From positions 120,251 to 184,250 of the forward strand of contig CAKOGP040002424.1 of NCBI GenBank assembly GCA_933822405.4: DNA of 64,000 nucleotides, read 5' to 3'. Source of the stretch: Cylindrotheca closterium (taxonomy: Eukaryota; Bacillariophyta; Bacillariophyceae; Bacillariales; Bacillariaceae). The position numbers and the translations under genes were made by a program. The notes under the pieces were generated by a model. The model was not told the DNA's origin and did no database searches. It worked only from the letters and a program-made list of their open reading frames with translations. How positions within the stretch are numbered: the first letter of the stretch is position 1; the number at the start of each line of letters is the position of its first letter. This document shows positions 51,739 to 63,300 of the stretch, piece after piece.

Positions 51739-52986
51739 TCAAGCACTACCGCCTCCTGTAGTTTTCGTGATCATGTCGCCAACTCGATGCTGTGCGGAAC
51801 CACGTTGTGATGGTTGTTGTTGGGATGCATGGGGTGACCAGCCAATCGCAGAAATAACCTGCACAGAAGCTTCGACATCGCTTTCTTCTTCATCACCCTC
51901 TATTTCCTGTAACTTGAACATCTCGTCATAGATACTAGCGGATGCCAAGAATACATCTTTGCCAGTGAATTCACGTCGCCGAAGGGAGGCATTGTTCTCG
52001 CCCATTCGTTGCAAATGTTCCATTAGGACAAACGCATCTGGGTAGGATATTCTTACAGTATCAATATCAATTGTTGGGAGTGAAAACCCTGCGCTTTGCA
52101 GTAGACTGCCAACATCTGAAAGTTCGACGAATGGTCCTACATGTGCGCCAACTCCGCCTTCTCGTTCCATCTCCGACAAAACCATCGAAATGCGCAATTC
52201 AGGTAGCGTTGCTCCCCCCACCATCGTGAACATGAAACATCCATCTGGCTTTAGGACTCTTTGAACTTCCTTAAACAATCCTGGTAGGTCGTTCACCCAG
52301 TGAATGGCCTGTGAACTAAGAACTAGGTCGAAAGTTCCATCTGGAAAAGGCAACTTTCCTTCCTCGTCAGCAGCCAGCCTGTACGTATCGCACCTATGGA
52401 CACCTTCTATTCCTTCATCTATGTCGCGGTTCAACAGTTCTTCACTGAAATCCAGCTGGACCAACTTTCGAATCCCACCAATCCCTCCTTCTCCTTCGAA
52501 AGCATCATCTGCACAAATTGCTTGATGTATGTAGCCAGAGCCAGCACCTGTGATGAAAGAACGGAATTTGATGAATTAGGCAAATGTTCAGCTATCTTCA
52601 TCGATATAATAGTTATGTTTGGCGTACCAATATCCAGTGCCAGTGGGAAGCCCTCTTGTCTTCTGATATCATCAAGACTGAAATTGAACACAATTGGAGA
52701 AAATTGAGCCACCATACTGTCTGAAAAAGACCAGTCCCACCACACAATAATAATCTTACCGATCCACTAGTCTGTAAGCCATTTCTTTTCGAAAATAGTT
52801 ATAGTCGACAATATCTTCGCCATCTTTCCAGATATTGTGTGCTCGTGCTGCATTGTCCCGCTGTTTCATTTTGAGATTTCGATCAAAAGCACTCGATGTG
52901 CTTGTGTCTACCGCGAACGGTCTGGTTATCAGCCTTGATACACATGGTAATCTGAGAGCTCGTACTGATGAATGAATCAATGGCAT
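51739..52986 (-). CDS. NDUFAF5-like mitochondrial complex I assembly methyltransferase
   Basis: This SAM-dependent methyltransferase-fold protein is related to NDUFAF5, which acts in mitochondrial complex I assembly. Three exons are inferred: 52986-52760, 52716-52628 and 52547-51739, with introns of 43 and 80 nt. Together they give 374 residues with a frame divisible by three. An N-terminal presequence-like stretch (ALRLPCVSRLITRPF) precedes the family motif FDRNLKMKQRDNAA. SAM motif I is LALDIGAGSGYI across the second splice site, followed by LPFPDGTFDLVLSSQAIHWVNDLPG and LKPDGCFMFTMVGGATLPELR. The first acceptor was chosen at ACAG/TATGG because the nearer TTCAG breaks the frame. A Gln-rich tail ends the protein. 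Confidence 0.85.
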
Positions 52987-53222
52987 CTTCAAGACCAAGA
53001 ACAGGTGAAAGTGTTAGAGTAATGGGAAGACTCGCGCGTTGATAATGTTGCGGAATATATAATTCGATGACGATATGATGTGGCGTGGAGAATATCCAGT
53101 CTATTGATTGATTCGTGCGACTGCATGAGTCAGAGCAGTCGTCAGTGGAACATCAACCATCAAAATATCATCAATCAATCTAAAGTTCCTACCGGCAACC
53201 ACTTCTTCTCGTTTTTTGACAC
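52987..53222. promoter_or_regulatory. Divergent intergenic region between NDUFAF5-like and pseudouridine synthase genes
   Basis: This head-to-head spacing of 236 bp presumably holds both promoters. ATCATCAATCAATC-type A/T-rich repeats lie near 53160-53180. No firm element is recognised. Confidence 0.4.
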
Positions 53223-54326
53223 ATGAAGTGTTTTACCTTTGCGCTTACATTGCTCTTGCATGGTCTTGCTATCTCCGAAATAATGGGCCTGACATCCTTA
53301 CCAAGCGTGAGTTTCACAGTTTCAAGAAATCACCACATCTGTTGTTCTTCCTCTTTGAAACGAACAACAAGATTGTGTTCATCATCATCATCATCATCAT
53401 CAAGTTCCATTGACGCAGACGCTGCAAAGAAGAAGGTAGCATATCAGAAGAGAGAGACATATACTTTCAATGGTACAGTCACAATCGTGGACAGGGGAGA
53501 ACATCATGTTGTTGTTGCGAAGCCACCAACAGTCGTTTGCCATCACAGCGATTGGAGCGGTTCAAGGTCGAAAAAGAAAACTGTTCCAGAAGTACCAATG
53601 TTGCAGCGAACAAGGGAAGCCGTCCAAGAGAGAGTTAACTTGGTGCATCGTCTCGACCGTGGGGCAAGTGGATGTCTTTTATTGACACTGGCAAAGTCAG
53701 ATGAAGAGGATCTTGATGCGACGGCGTCGTTGCAAGAAGCTATGACGAATGCAACCAAGACGTATGTAGCCTTGGTTCGGGGCGAGGGGAGAATCAATGG
53801 ACGAGACCTAAAGTCTGAGGGGTGGTTTGAAGTAGACAGACCAATAAAAGATGAGTCTGGAAACTTAAATAATGCAACAACAATGTTCAGATTTGTTGCT
53901 GGCCAAGACAATGACTCTGGTAATCTGGACCGAGCTAGGGCTAGCATTGTTTTGGCCCGACCGAAAACTGGCCGGTGGCACCAAATTCGACGCCACTTGA
54001 ATGGGCTATCGCATCCAATTATAGGGGACTCGTCGCACGGTAACTCACAAACAAACAGGGAGTGGCGCAATGAACGTGGTCTTCCACCTGAGAGAACTTG
54101 TTTGCATTTGTTGACGCTTGAACTGCCAGCAAAAGAGATGTTTCCATCTGGTATCAAAGCCTTCTGTCCACTTGCAGATGATATGATGAGTCTTCTTGAA
54201 ATACAACTACCGGATGTCCTGAGTAAAGCACAGCAGATACTCAAGGAAGAAGAAGGCATTGAGCTTACATCAAGTCAAGGAGTGCTTTCGGAAGTGATCC
54301 CAATTCAACTGACAGTGCAAGTGTAA
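53223..54326 (+). CDS. RluA/TruC-type RNA pseudouridine synthase with signal peptide
   Basis: The product has 367 residues and is unspliced. The catalytic domain shows HVVVAKPPTVVCHHSDW, the motif LVHRLDRGASGCLLLTLAKS (catalytic Asp near residue 144), KTYVALVRGEGR, and RPKTGRWHQIRRHLNGLSHPIIGDSSHG, the form typical of TruC-like (tRNA U65) enzymes of the RluA family. Residues 1-20 are hydrophobic and look like a signal peptide. A Ser-rich stretch (with an ATC/TCA repeat in the DNA) follows, so import into the plastid or another organelle is likely. The site modified cannot be told from sequence. It converges on the kinesin gene with 50 bp between stops. Confidence 0.88.
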   Translation: MKCFTFALTLLLHGLAISEIMGLTSLPSVSFTVSRNHHICCSSSLKRTTRLCSSSSSSSSSSIDADAAKKKVAYQKRETYTFNGTVTIVDRGEHHVVVAKPPTVVCHHSDWSGSRSKKKTVPEVPMLQRTREAVQERVNLVHRLDRGASGCLLLTLAKSDEEDLDATASLQEAMTNATKTYVALVRGEGRINGRDLKSEGWFEVDRPIKDESGNLNNATTMFRFVAGQDNDSGNLDRARASIVLARPKTGRWHQIRRHLNGLSHPIIGDSSHGNSQTNREWRNERGLPPERTCLHLLTLELPAKEMFPSGIKAFCPLADDMMSLLEIQLPDVLSKAQQILKEEEGIELTSSQGVLSEVIPIQLTVQV

Positions 54327-54376
54327 CATTTTGTCCACTATGTTTAAAAATGACAACAAAATCTTAAATTACAGAT

Positions 54377-57272
54377 CTATGATAAATTGGCTTCTAGCAT
54401 CAGCCAAATAAAGATCACACTGGCCATGAACAGTTCATAGCCACCAGTGAAAAAGAAAAAGAGCCCAACGTACATGGAACCTTTAAGCAGCCAATACTGC
54501 TCCACATTTATCTCGCCTTCCTCGTATTCTTCCTTGACGTCTTGCCTCCTTTTATCATTCAGTTTGCCTACAAGTTGAACGTTTCGATGAACCATATCGT
54601 GGATACAGAGTCGCGCCCGTTCCAAGTCCTTGAAGACCGATTCGATTATATCGTCGGCACCTTCAAGCTTAGCCTTCAAGAACGCAACTTGCTTCACTGC
54701 ATCTTCATTCTTTTCTTTCAGCCCTGGTTCTTCGTCCACGGAAGAAGCGCAAATGATGGTCACTTCTTTTGGTATCGGCAAGTCTTGTTCAGCCAAACTC
54801 TTTAGAGCGCGTAGAGGCTGCCCGACATGTTCGGGACGATTGGCGTCTAACCCCATCGTGTCCCAGGATATTTCGTTTGTTCGGCCGTCTTGCCCATCAT
54901 GCGTACCATACTTCGATTCATTCTCGGGAATAGTGTCTACTCCCAAGGTATCAGGGCGGCTCAATTTAGTGCCAAACTTGAAAGATGCATCTTTGTAACT
55001 AGCCGGTGGGCCATCATAACTGCTGCTTTCATCATCCGTCCTTGTCGTTGCATTGGTACTCTCTTTCTTCACACCCACATCCAAGTAAGGAAGGCTATCT
55101 TGTGAATCTTCATCCCACGAAGCATCGAACATCACATCTCCCTCTGTTGATGAGTCTCCATAGTCTTTGCCTTTCATAAACTTCTGTACGCATTTCCTCG
55201 CCTCGACTTCGCCCACGGCATCTAGTTTAAAATCATCACGAGGCAACAGCTCCTCGTACTGTGACTCGTCATCGGAATCATACGATGATTTTAGCGGCAT
55301 TGTATACTCTTTGAGTTGCGAGTTATTTTCGTTGCCATCAGAGGATTCTGGAGGTACCGGTATAGGAGATTGCCCGGGCATTACATAGTTTCTCGTTTGC
55401 GCCATCTCATCGTAGCCGTAATCAGCAACTGAGAGGGCATGGGAGTTTTCATCTGAATCATGAGATCCGCTCCGACTCCGACTCGGCAGCGTATTCACAG
55501 ACTCAGTTTGAAGTGAATCATCAACTGATCCGCTCTGGAGCGTATTAATGGAAGCACTTCGAATTTTATCAGCAGACCCATTCTGGAGCGGTTCTGAAGC
55601 TTGGGAAGAACTAAAACCCAAAGGAGAAGAAGGCTGACCTCGTAGTTCTTCGATCATCTTTTTTGCTTTCGCAAGCTCTCTCTCAAGTTTCTTTATCTTT
55701 GCACCATCATCAAGGATCTCATTCACCTTTGGAGTAACACGAATCAACTTTGCACGATCTGAAAGGTCAAGTGGTTGAGTGAAGCTGCAATTTTGGTACG
55801 ATGGCAAAGAAGTGAAAAATGCACAACAAAGTACTTACAGGCAAATCTGAGAGTTGTTCGAGTTTCTTCAGCATACGCCTTGCTCGGTGATATACAGCAT
55901 ACTATCGCAATCTCTGCATTCCCTGACAAATGAGGCTGAAGCATTCTTGTCAACTTGGAATCTCGGTAGTTGATGTGTTTTGGTCGTTTCTTCTCCGGCA
56001 TACTCAGTGAATGAATCACTGTTGAAAGCGAAAGGAGACTGGTATGATAAATCGCTGTGAGCGAACCTTTCATAGTAGAGCATCAAATATGCGCTATAAA
56101 GTCGGATCTTACCTCTGATTGATATTTGCACCCTCTCGTTTACGGATGCCAGTTGTACCTGACATCTTCACACTTTCAGAACCGGCCAAGTCAACCAAGT
56201 TGAAGTCTGATATCCGCACGATCTCCTCAACTCCACCTTCCCCGGGCTCCTTGGGTCGACTTTCCACTGTAAGTCTGAACACTGCGTGACTTCGAGAGGA
56301 GTGTTTATTCATGTCGGTCTTGGCGACCTTTCGTTGCGCATTGCCAGCAATCAAATACTCCAAAACCTCATCAGCAGATTTCACCTCGTTCTGTATCGAA
56401 TTTATCACGACTTCCCCTGAAGCAGTCGCTCGAATGTTAACCCTGTCCAAGTGACTTCCACGCCGCCCTCTCTTAGGAGGTGGAGCCGATCCATGTGACT
56501 GTGTACTACCAGCATCATCCGAAAGCAAGTCTCGAATCGTCTCATTGTAAATCTCGATATAGGAAACCTTAACAACGAATTCCCGATCTGTCGATTTCCC
56601 CTGTTTCATAAAACGAAATAGATCTGAAGTGACCAACTGAATAATCCCCGCTTGGCCACCACTTCTCTTCCCGTCGCCCTGCATTGTAAATGTTTTACCA
56701 CTCCCCGTTTGCCCATACGCAAATAGCGTTGCGTGCTTCCCAGCTGAAAAAGGTTCAAATCAGAAAATGAGCCTGGTGTATTAGGATGCATTCGCAATCA
56801 CTCGATACGACTCACCTAGAACAGTTTTCACCATCCCTCTCGCCATACTCTTGTATACTAATGGAGTTTGAGTTTCTTCATCGAACACAGAATCAAAGCG
56901 AAATACTGATTTTCCATCAACCTTTAGCGTCATTCCCTTTTGCACTAGAGTGTCCATGGCTCCCGACTTTTCAAGTGCCCATGCTGTCTTTTCCTTTGAC
57001 TTTTCGTTGTCGTTGTTCGGTGATGATTCAGAGACTGTGCTGAGTGGTCGTATTCTGACCGCCACTATATTGCAAACAGACGATATGAACTGCATTAGGA
57101 ATGGAGACCGAAAATCAAGACTACCATACATACAACTTTGCGACTCACCCTTGATATTCTGCTGAACCTTGAGATCTTCATCCACAGCAAAATCTGGATT
57201 GAAAGTGAAACCTTTCAGTCCAGATATTCTCTTTTTTTGTTCCGTCCCACCGGGACGCTGTATTGTTACCAT
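54377..57272 (-). CDS. Kinesin motor protein, N-terminal motor with hydrophobic C-terminal tail
   Basis: This microtubule motor has five inferred exons: 57272-57149, 57064-56816, 56743-56113, 56038-55835 and 55784-54377. Introns are 84, 72, 74 and 50 nt, and the product has 871 residues. The motor has VAVRIRPLS, the P-loop [11 protein letters not shown] across exon 3, switch [12 protein letters not shown], switch [10 protein letters not shown], and [16 protein letters not shown]. The last donor (AA/GTACTT) was set by frame; GTAAGT five bases earlier would break it. A coiled-coil segment ([20 protein letters not shown]) follows the neck, then a long acidic disordered region, a second coil, and a hydrophobic C-terminus ([15 protein letters not shown], then VIFIWLML). 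This tail may anchor the motor in a membrane. The closest class looks like kinesin-7, with moderate confidence. Confidence 0.85.
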
Positions 57273-57693
57273 GCTGACCACGCCCTGGCCTACTGATGCT
57301 TCTTTGTCTTTTATATGGATACGGTATTGTTTTGTTGACGTCGATCAGATCAGAATCGCAATCACACCCTGGTCTGTTGCTGCATCAGTTTCTCATTTTG
57401 TGCTCTTCCTCATCGTCACTCGCTTGCACTCACCACTCACCAAATTTTCACGGAAGTCACACCAAAATCTGATAGAGGGTGCAGTAAATTAGTACCACCT
57501 TTGGGCAGGAGGTACCACCAGGTTATACCGCACGTGAGCGTTCGGGATTTTTCCGTTTAGTTTATTTATTGGTCGCGGAAACATAGATGATGCCTTAAGC
57601 GTTGGTAATGAGACTTGTATCACAGCACGAGTACAGTCTAGTTTATCTTTTATTTTTACCCCTCCTTGTGTTTTGAAATGGTATTTATAATAC
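57273..57693. other. Intergenic region between kinesin and ESF1
   Basis: It is the upstream region of the kinesin gene and the 3' flank of ESF1, 421 bp in all. I see no gene. A GGTACCACC/GGTGGTACC-like imperfect palindrome lies near 57493-57518. Confidence 0.5.
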
Positions 57694-60114
57694 TTATTGG
57701 TTTGCTACCTTAGTCTTCAACCTCTGCACCAAAGAGCTTAATGCGTTGGATCCACTTGTCTTGGCATTGCTATCAGCATTGACATTTGGCGCAGATTCTG
57801 TACTAGCCTTGGTCTTTTGTCGTTTCTTCTTTCGCCTCTTGGTTTGTTCGGTCAAGATGTCACGCATAGCAGCTGTATCCTTATAATTGGGATCCGTCTT
57901 GTCGATTCCAAATTTACCGTCGGCTCCGTTCAAGACGGCAGCGAAACGATTGTCTTCTACATCGACCTTAAAGTTGGTTCCAGAAACATCCTTGGTGATT
58001 TTCTCTTCTTTCCGCTTTCTGCCTCCCTTTAACTTCTTGCCCTTGTTCTTTTCGATGCGTTGAATTCCACGAATGTCAAAGTCCTTTTCCTGCTCTTCAT
58101 CATTGTCACCAGCCAACAAGAGTTCCAACTCGGCAGTGTTAGCCGATTGTGCTTTCGAAGTTTCTTGGTCTTGGCGCTTGCCTTGTTTTGATTTGGAGTT
58201 CTTCTTCTTCGTCTTTTTTGGCTTGTTATCATCGTCACTTTCCACAAAGAAATCATCATTGTCACCGGCACCCAACTGGACAGATTCATCTCCATCATCT
58301 GACTCGGGCCCTGATTTTCTACCTTCAGGTTCATTCTTGCGTCCACGAGCAGCCTGCCTCCTCTCGCGTCTCTTTTGCTTTCGCTTTTCTTGATACTTTT
58401 CCCAAGGTGTGAGCTCTTCCTTGGGTTCACTCTCCCCCTTGAGTTTGGATCGAATCTTTTCTTCGAGATCCTTTTGACCAGGTATGTACCTGATTTCTTT
58501 GGACATGCTGGCCTCGACATCCTTCTCCTCTTCCGAGTCGCTATCGTCCGAGGAAGAATCACCGCTTCCATCCTCCTCCGAACCACTGTCCAGACCTAGC
58601 AACTTGCGCATAGCCGATCCCTTTTGCGCCTTTTCGTCATCAGAATCATCGTCACTCGAGGCATCCGATGCCAAGTAGGCTTGGAGGTCATCTGTTTCTG
58701 TCATATTTTGCCAGCCACCACTGCTGTATTGAGTTAATTTGTGCTCTCGCTCCACATCGCCCTGATCCCAAGTGCATTCCACAGAAGTTTGCTGCAAAGC
58801 ATTGACTACAAACTCGGGTGGTTCGTAGTTTCCAGGGATGCTGGTAGCTTCGTCTCTCATTTTGCGACCTTGCGTGACTTCTTCGTAGGCTTCCTTTGGC
58901 AAAGTTCTTAGATCAATGGCCGAACTGGAACGTTCGAATTCCATTCCATCCACTTCGCGGTAGGCAACGTCGGCATACTCTGCCGAAGTAAACTCCACAA
59001 TGGCAAAGTAATACTTGAGTTTGGAAGCTTCGTAGGCCCGCAACTTTTCGGGATCAAAGTCATTGTCGCCGACTGGCTGTTGTTGTACACTCTCCTCCTC
59101 ATCATCGTCACTATCGTTTTCTTGGCTAGAAGAAACAGAGTTATCGTCTCCGTTTTCTTTGGATGATGCTGATGATTCGTTATCGCTGTCCTCTTCGACA
59201 AATTTTTTCAATGGTTGTGCCTTGTTGTTGTTGTTGTTGGTGCCTTTCTTCCAAATACCACTTGGTCCTTCCAAACGCTCCTTTTCCATGCGTTCCTTGC
59301 CAAAATCGGATTGAAAGACTTGAACCCGTTTGACCGCTCCCATGGTCGTAAAGCTATTGAGCAGACTGAACAAATCGACGGCCCGAATGTGTTCCCAATC
59401 CATGTTTTGCACCACCAAAAATGGTGAACTATCGTAGGATATTTCAATTTCTTCATCTTGTTCTTGTTGAGTAGAAGGATCCAAGATTCCAGCATTTCCA
59501 TATACGGGGTCTTCCCCTTCATCTTCTTCTCCATCATCGTCGTCCGAAGATTGGGATGAGCCGTCGTCGTCCGAAGAGGAGGATTCATCGATTTCACCCC
59601 GAGACAAGGCGGTGAGGTAAGCAATGCGCGAGGCTGCATCTTCCTTTTTCTCTGCCTTGTTTTCCTTGGAATCATTCTTATTCTTCTTCCCATCATCATA
59701 GTCACTGTCACTGCTGTCGCTCCCAGAATCGTCGTCGTCATCGTCAGAAGAAGAAGAATCCTCGGGTTGTGGCTCCTTTTTGGATTTGTTCGTTTTCGCT
59801 TGTTCTTTGGTGGTTTCGTCTTCTTTTTCTTCCACCATATAAAAGGAACTCAATTCTTCCTTGACGGAAGTCTTTGCCTTACTCTTCTTTCCCTTGCGTC
59901 CATACTTGTCTCGGCCCTCCAATTGAAAGCGGGGATCCGTCAAGACCGAGGAAAAACGATCATCGAGGACGACCTTGGATTCTGTTTGCTTCAAGGGACG
60001 AAACTGAGGATGCGTCGAGGCGGCCGCGAATCGACTTTCCGTAATCTCTTGGTCGTCATCATTACCATCATCCTGTTGTTTCTTGGATCGTTTCTTTTTG
60101 CTACTGCCACCCAT
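57694..60114 (-). CDS. ESF1: ESF1 homologue, pre-rRNA processing protein
   Basis: This nucleolar protein takes part in 18S rRNA maturation in the small-subunit processome. It has 806 residues and is unspliced. The N-terminus has the paired family motifs DPRF-like DDRFSSVLTDPRFQ and a basic tail, then acidic Ser/Asp tracts. The conserved core (about residues 220-460) includes LVVQNMDWEHIRAVDLFSLL, VKRVQVFQSDFGKERM, KLRAYEASKLKYYFAIVEF and EATSIPGNYEPPEF, and further on WDQGDVERE. The C-terminal NUC153-like domain is DNRFAAVLNGADGKFGIDKT followed by DPNYKDTAAMRDILTEQ. The acidic inserts are longer than the core spacing needs, as is usual in this family. The ATG is the first in the frame and begins the conserved MGGSSKKKR region. 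Confidence 0.92.
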   Translation of the reverse strand: MGGSSKKKRSKKQQDDGNDDDQEITESRFAAASTHPQFRPLKQTESKVVLDDRFSSVLTDPRFQLEGRDKYGRKGKKSKAKTSVKEELSSFYMVEEKEDETTKEQAKTNKSKKEPQPEDSSSSDDDDDDSGSDSSDSDYDDGKKNKNDSKENKAEKKEDAASRIAYLTALSRGEIDESSSSDDDGSSQSSDDDDGEEDEGEDPVYGNAGILDPSTQQEQDEEIEISYDSSPFLVVQNMDWEHIRAVDLFSLLNSFTTMGAVKRVQVFQSDFGKERMEKERLEGPSGIWKKGTNNNNNKAQPLKKFVEEDSDNESSASSKENGDDNSVSSSQENDSDDDEEESVQQQPVGDNDFDPEKLRAYEASKLKYYFAIVEFTSAEYADVAYREVDGMEFERSSSAIDLRTLPKEAYEEVTQGRKMRDEATSIPGNYEPPEFVVNALQQTSVECTWDQGDVEREHKLTQYSSGGWQNMTETDDLQAYLASDASSDDDSDDEKAQKGSAMRKLLGLDSGSEEDGSGDSSSDDSDSEEEKDVEASMSKEIRYIPGQKDLEEKIRSKLKGESEPKEELTPWEKYQEKRKQKRRERRQAARGRKNEPEGRKSGPESDDGDESVQLGAGDNDDFFVESDDDNKPKKTKKKNSKSKQGKRQDQETSKAQSANTAELELLLAGDNDEEQEKDFDIRGIQRIEKNKGKKLKGGRKRKEEKITKDVSGTNFKVDVEDNRFAAVLNGADGKFGIDKTDPNYKDTAAMRDILTEQTKRRKKKRQKTKASTESAPNVNADSNAKTSGSNALSSLVQRLKTKVANQ

Positions 60115-60341
60115 GTTTGACTGTAATGATGATGATGATGATGGATTGAAAGAAACTCTTTTGTTTTTTACGTGTCATGTTTGTTGGTTCAGACCATTTG
60201 GTGTCCGTCCTTCTATCCGGTCGCGCGCCCAGAAACCATTGACAGAATTTCCTTGGGACGAAAAAGAAGAAAAACCGCACATAAAATAAAACGCGACGAC
60301 AAAACCACAAAAAATATTCTGGCGCGGCATCAACTGTCACG
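60115..60341. promoter_or_regulatory. Divergent intergenic region between ESF1 and the large ORF
   Basis: These 227 bp lie between head-to-head genes and contain a short (GAT)n tract at about 60125-60142. The promoter is presumably bidirectional, but no element is identified. Confidence 0.4.
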
Positions 60342-63300
60342 ATGCTCTCCCTGCGAGAGCTCATTGCCCAACAAAGCCAAGAATCAATTGATACTACAGT
60401 TCAACAACAAAGTCAGGAATCGTCGTCAGTACAGCAAGAAGAAATCAATCCTAGCCGGAGAGATAATGATGGTAGTAACAATAGTACAACAACAGTTCTT
60501 TCATCGCCAAAACTGGAACTCGACCAAAATGACAACATTTGGAAACGCAAGGCCAAGGCGATACAGGTTTCTCCACCACGACATGGCAGGAAACGGATAA
60601 AGCCTAATTTAGTTGAAGAAATTGACGACGACGACAACGACGAATCCTCTCAAGGTGAAGAGTGGTTTGGAGATGACGATGATGATATTGATAATGGTGG
60701 CTATGATGATGCAGAGAATGATCATGTGGATCGCAACGTTGCGTTTCAAGAATTGAGCAAGTCGCTTCCACAAGCATTGAGTGCTATCTACAGCCATAGC
60801 AGTAGTAGTTTTCCGCATGACAAGACACAACAACTCTCCATCTTAAATCGAGCGTTACATTCCAAACACAAGTCGGTCACCTTTCAATCCCGGGTGGAAC
60901 GACTTCAGCCAAGAACAAAGCAAGTCCGTAAAAGGTATAGCAAGAATCATATCGAGACAGAAACGGTGGAAGAAGCTCGAGAACGTGTACTTCGACGAGA
61001 TCGAGATGTCGAGCGATACCAAGTGGCGCAACGCTGGCAAAACCGCAAAATCAATTACACTCTAGAGAAGGATGTGAACAACGTCTTTGGCTACCGAGTG
61101 CACCGGGTGTTGGCCCGCAAATTCAAACAGCAAGAGCGACAAAAACACCAGGCAATACGGGACCAACAGCAAAGAGAGTTGCAAATCAAACAAGAAGAAC
61201 GACAGAGAGGTCTGGTAGATTATGATTCGGAGGACGAACAAAATCAACTGCTCGACCGATTGACCCAAAACTCTGCCGTGAGCGAGACGATCCAAACGCA
61301 AGAGGAAGAAGATATGGCAGAACAAGAAATAAAAGACCCATCGATTCCCTTGAAGGATCAAATGGACTTTTGGGAATATGGCAAAGCCTATCCGAGCAAG
61401 GAGGATCTGGCGGAATTTGACTATGAAAAGTTGTTTTCTTTTCAACCCGTCCAGACGCTTGCAGAACTTGCAGAGCAAGCAAAGATCAATAAGCTAACGC
61501 CGGCAGAACGGCGCATACGACAGAGTCAGACAATGTCCATTTCTGCCTTTTTGAAGATGAGACCCGAAAAGAAAACGGAAACGCCTAGCCCGCGATATTT
61601 CTTTCCCAACAGTCACGGCAGCACCGAAACATTGGACCAGTTTGGGCATATTCGGCATTTCCGAGCCATTGCCATGAGACAGTTGTCTTCTCGGTCGCTG
61701 AGCGAATCCACCGAAAATCGATTGATTCGCGCCTTGCTCGTAAAACGCAACCATGGTCGGATCAAGGGACCGGTGGCCGATTTTTCGTCGCTTCCAACCT
61801 ACAAGACAATGACACATCAATTGGCAGCTAACTTGCTCTTGTATCATGAACATTCTTGGACCGATCCCGAGCTGGTGGCGGAACACTTGGGCTTGACTGG
61901 TGATTTGGCTGGGTTCACGGGTACAGCCGTTCAAGTGGTCGACTTTTTCAAAGCGAGAAGAGACTTTTGCAAGAAGCATTATCTTCGAGGGAAGAAGGAC
62001 TTGATCGAGGAAAAGACGAATGGCACTATTGCTAATGGTACAGACGAGACGTTACGAGATCAATCGGACAATGCCCAAACCAAAGAGGTGGGCTCGTTTG
62101 GAGAATTGCTTCCCTCCTCTTCTCTCTTTGCCCATATTCCAGGTACCAAGGCACCTGTTCCAGAAATGCCACTGGAACCAGCTGCGATGCTTTTCGGTCC
62201 TGTCGATAAGCATGCCAAGTTCTTTCACAAATCCAAGATTGGCGAAACGACCAGCCGTCTCATTGTATCGACTTTTCTGTGCCGAATGGCGAAGCAGCAT
62301 TCTTCGGATACTTTTGCGAGCGGAGAAGCTAGTAGCAACCCATCCGAGGACCTGAAAGCGTTCATGGAAGAGTATGTGCAGATTCATAGTTCCAAGACAT
62401 CCAACTTCTTTGGACGCATGCATGGAATGGTAAATGTTGCCAATGTCCATTATTACAAGTCATTGATGAGTTATTGCAGCTTGCTGGCCAACGGGTGTCC
62501 ACTACCGGCGTCGACAAACGAAGCAATCAAGGTGGAAGATCGTGAAGACGACGACATGTATGCTACGGAAGGTGTGTGCAAGCAAGCAAGAGAAATTGTC
62601 AGTGTCTTGCAGAGTCATGTCGGTTGTGCGGAAGTGGCAAAATTCCCACGATTGCGGATTGTCTTTTCCTTGGCGCAGATCGCCTCGAGCCTGCCAGAGT
62701 CGGCTGCAGATATCTTGTCCCAAGCAGTCGATGGGGAGCAAGTACGCACACCACTAGATTTGTTCAAACAAACATTGGAGCACATGGAAGAGAGAGAAAT
62801 GATTGTCTCCCAAAAGGACTTTCCAGATGACGACACGGTTGACGTTGGAAATCTAGAGTACTTGTTCTTTCAAGCCTCCAAAACACTCCAGGAGAATATT
62901 CAAGTCGATGCTCTGGATTTGGATCATCATTTATGGTACATTGGTGCTCTGGCTTCGTGTCTTCTCCTCTGTTCGGGAAATAGAATTGGCGGTGGTGCAC
63001 ACATGTATCCATCTCGAAAAAGTCGAATGACTTTTTATGGGTACTCCAAGTCACTCCCACACGAAGTACGCTACAAGCTGCCCAAATTCGACGACATGCG
63101 CCAGGCACTGTCCTCGGCCATTAAGATGCTTTTCCAACTTGCAAGCTATCAAAAGGGATCCAAAGTGCACCTTGCTGTTTGTTCCCTACTCGACTGGAAA
63201 GAAGTTGTGGCATTGCTGGCTGGTGATTCAGGTCCAAGCAAGTGTGATGACATTTGTCGTCTTTATTCCCATCATGCCAAGAAGTGGGCATTGAGTGATC

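Noticed and set aside
61494..61979. Minus-strand 161-codon frame opposite the large ORF
   Set aside because: It is a shadow of the continuous plus-strand frame from 60342 and has no recognisable content.
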